This document shows, one piece after another, positions 63,051-64,000 of a stretch of DNA of 64,000 nucleotides; positions within the stretch are counted from its first letter, which is position 1, and every line of letters begins with the position of its first letter. The DNA comes from Farysia itapuensis (lineage: Eukaryota > Basidiomycota > Ustilaginomycetes > Ustilaginales > Ustilaginaceae). The notes under the pieces were generated by a model. The model did not search any database, was not told the DNA's origin, and saw only the letters and a program-made list of their open reading frames with translations. The stretch lies in the NCBI GenBank assembly GCA_023212645.1, contig JALBYC010000001.1, forward strand, positions 1 to 64,000, in the 5' to 3' direction. A program made the translations under genes and the position numbers.

Positions 63051-64000
63051 CTAAGATTGTAGATCGATGAGCCAGGATCTGAGCTCGTGTATGCCGTCCG
63101 TTGATGCAGTCGTTGGTGCTGCTTCAGAGTCGAGGGCCCAGCCACGGTCTTTACCGAGCGTGGTGAGTGCGAACGACACCTTTCCCCCGTAGACAACCTC
63201 GTCATCGAGTTTGGAGAAACTGAAGACGGAAGCGGCCGGACCGTCGGTGTCAGAGGCACGCTGCGCGGCTTGCCAGTCGATGTAGTCGGCAACTTCATCG
63301 TGTTCCTCCTCTTCCTCTTCATCCTGATGGGCAGTGGACGAGCTGCTGGAGCTGCCGACACCCAATGCACGCTTAATCCAGCCGAACAGACCGCCGGATG
63401 ACGCTGCTGCGGATAGCGAGGCTGGATCGGCATCGGCGACCTTCCCAAGTCCTGCAATCTTGACGCTTCCCCTCGTGCCACTGGCGCCTGCACCACTGTT
63501 GAGACCCATGTTGGAGCGTCGCTGTCCCAGCTCGTTTTCGAGTGTTGTGCGACAGCGTGTGAGAAGCTGCGCCCGTCTCTTTTCGTCTTTCCCCGCATCG
63601 GTTGATGGTGTGCCCGCCGCACCGCCGCTGAGCAGGGGCGACAGGTCGGCACGCGTAAAGAGGACGAGCACCGAGGGCGGGGCGGTGGTGTTGGACGCTC
63701 GTGCCCGTGTTTTCGCGAGCGTGCTGAGCGTGGAGTGGATCAAGTCGGCTGCGTCGGTCACAGTCTCGCTTGCTCCCGACCGTGCAGTTCCGCCGAGGTT
63801 GGCCTTGGAAGCAGTCAGCGCGTCGACGCAAATGACGATACCATCTGCTTGGTGAATCTGCTCGTCCAAGAGCGGTCGAAGTCTCGGATGCCCCGGAAGG
63901 TCGAGTAGATTGACCGGCTTGATGCCCTTCCGATCATCGTCTGCGAGCACGTCGGCTTGCACCAGGCCGGCTGACAGTTTCTGCGAGGGCAGCGTCGATG
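63051..64000 (-). CDS. SRP102: Signal recognition particle receptor subunit beta (5' part outside the window)
   Basis: About 316 codons, open to the right edge; the start, membrane anchor and P-loop lie beyond the window. The G3 motif is DLPGH within VNLLDLPGHPRLR, as is typical of SRP-receptor beta, and G4 is TRAD. An insertion of about 90 residues (Gly/Ser/Ala-rich, with an acidic EEEEEE patch) lies between G4 and the C-terminal strand that would give G5. The C-terminus ends LRSWLIDLQS. The protein is a small ER-membrane GTPase that anchors SRP-receptor alpha for co-translational targeting. Confidence 0.88.
   Translation of the reverse strand, partial: STLPSQKLSAGLVQADVLADDDRKGIKPVNLLDLPGHPRLRPLLDEQIHQADGIVICVDALTASKANLGGTARSGASETVTDAADLIHSTLSTLAKTRARASNTTAPPSVLVLFTRADLSPLLSGGAAGTPSTDAGKDEKRRAQLLTRCRTTLENELGQRRSNMGLNSGAGASGTRGSVKIAGLGKVADADPASLSAAASSGGLFGWIKRALGVGSSSSSSTAHQDEEEEEEHDEVADYIDWQAAQRASDTDGPAASVFSFSKLDDEVVYGGKVSFALTTLGKDRGWALDSEAAPTTASTDGIHELRSWLIDLQS

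Overview
The window is the left end of a eukaryotic chromosome from a basidiomycete fungus, most likely a smut (Ustilaginomycotina). It opens with a CCCTAA telomere array. The genes are densely packed and intron-poor; the introns I could place are mostly 55-94 nt with GTRNGT donors. There are two intron-containing nuclear tRNA genes, and the protein families are fungal (PDR-type ABC transporter, NRC-2-type kinase, DUF1748, DUF3112, Vps51). I cannot fix the species from sequence alone. Family names below rest on recognised motifs, not on a search.

Layout. 1-5.9 kb is a short subtelomere: the telomere, a subtelomeric gene (46-1836, minus) whose stop codon lies inside the telomere repeat, the 3' end of a Ty3-type chromovirus with its LTR (2069-2859), and about 3 kb of unassigned sequence with a 166-bp hexanucleotide repeat. 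5.9-32.9 kb is single-copy housekeeping sequence: THO2, a membrane protein with 37-residue repeats, a universal-stress-domain protein, a xanthine/hypoxanthine phosphoribosyltransferase, an AlkB-like dioxygenase, VPS51, a histidine phosphatase, a two-RRM protein, a RhoGEF, a DUF3112 membrane protein and a PDR transporter. 32.9-51 kb holds a PPR protein, tRNA-Thr(CGT), a Gyp1-like RabGAP, RhoGDI, OST2/DAD1, SUP35/eRF3, a Yap-like bZIP factor, TRS20/sedlin, an NRC-2/Fpk1-like AGC kinase, tRNA-Ile(AAT), a DUF1748 protein and a Ser/Thr-rich membrane protein.

51-64 kb is rich in mitochondrial genes. A complex I B22/NDUFB9 subunit is followed by one uninterrupted 1492-codon reading frame that joins three mitochondrial protein families in series: an MCUR1/CCDC90-like coiled-coil protein, a gamma-butyrobetaine-dioxygenase-like enzyme and COX10 (haem O synthase). 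Each module is preceded by a presequence-like, Arg/Ser-rich stretch. This triple fusion or polyprotein is the most unusual item in the window. After it come an unassigned basic protein, a seven-TM-like protein with a uORF, an AIF/AMID-type flavoprotein and a partial SRP-receptor beta subunit cut by the right edge.

Exon structures were worked out by eye from splice consensus, reading-frame continuity and match to family ends. Most gene pairs are tightly convergent (50-230 bp) or share short divergent promoters.
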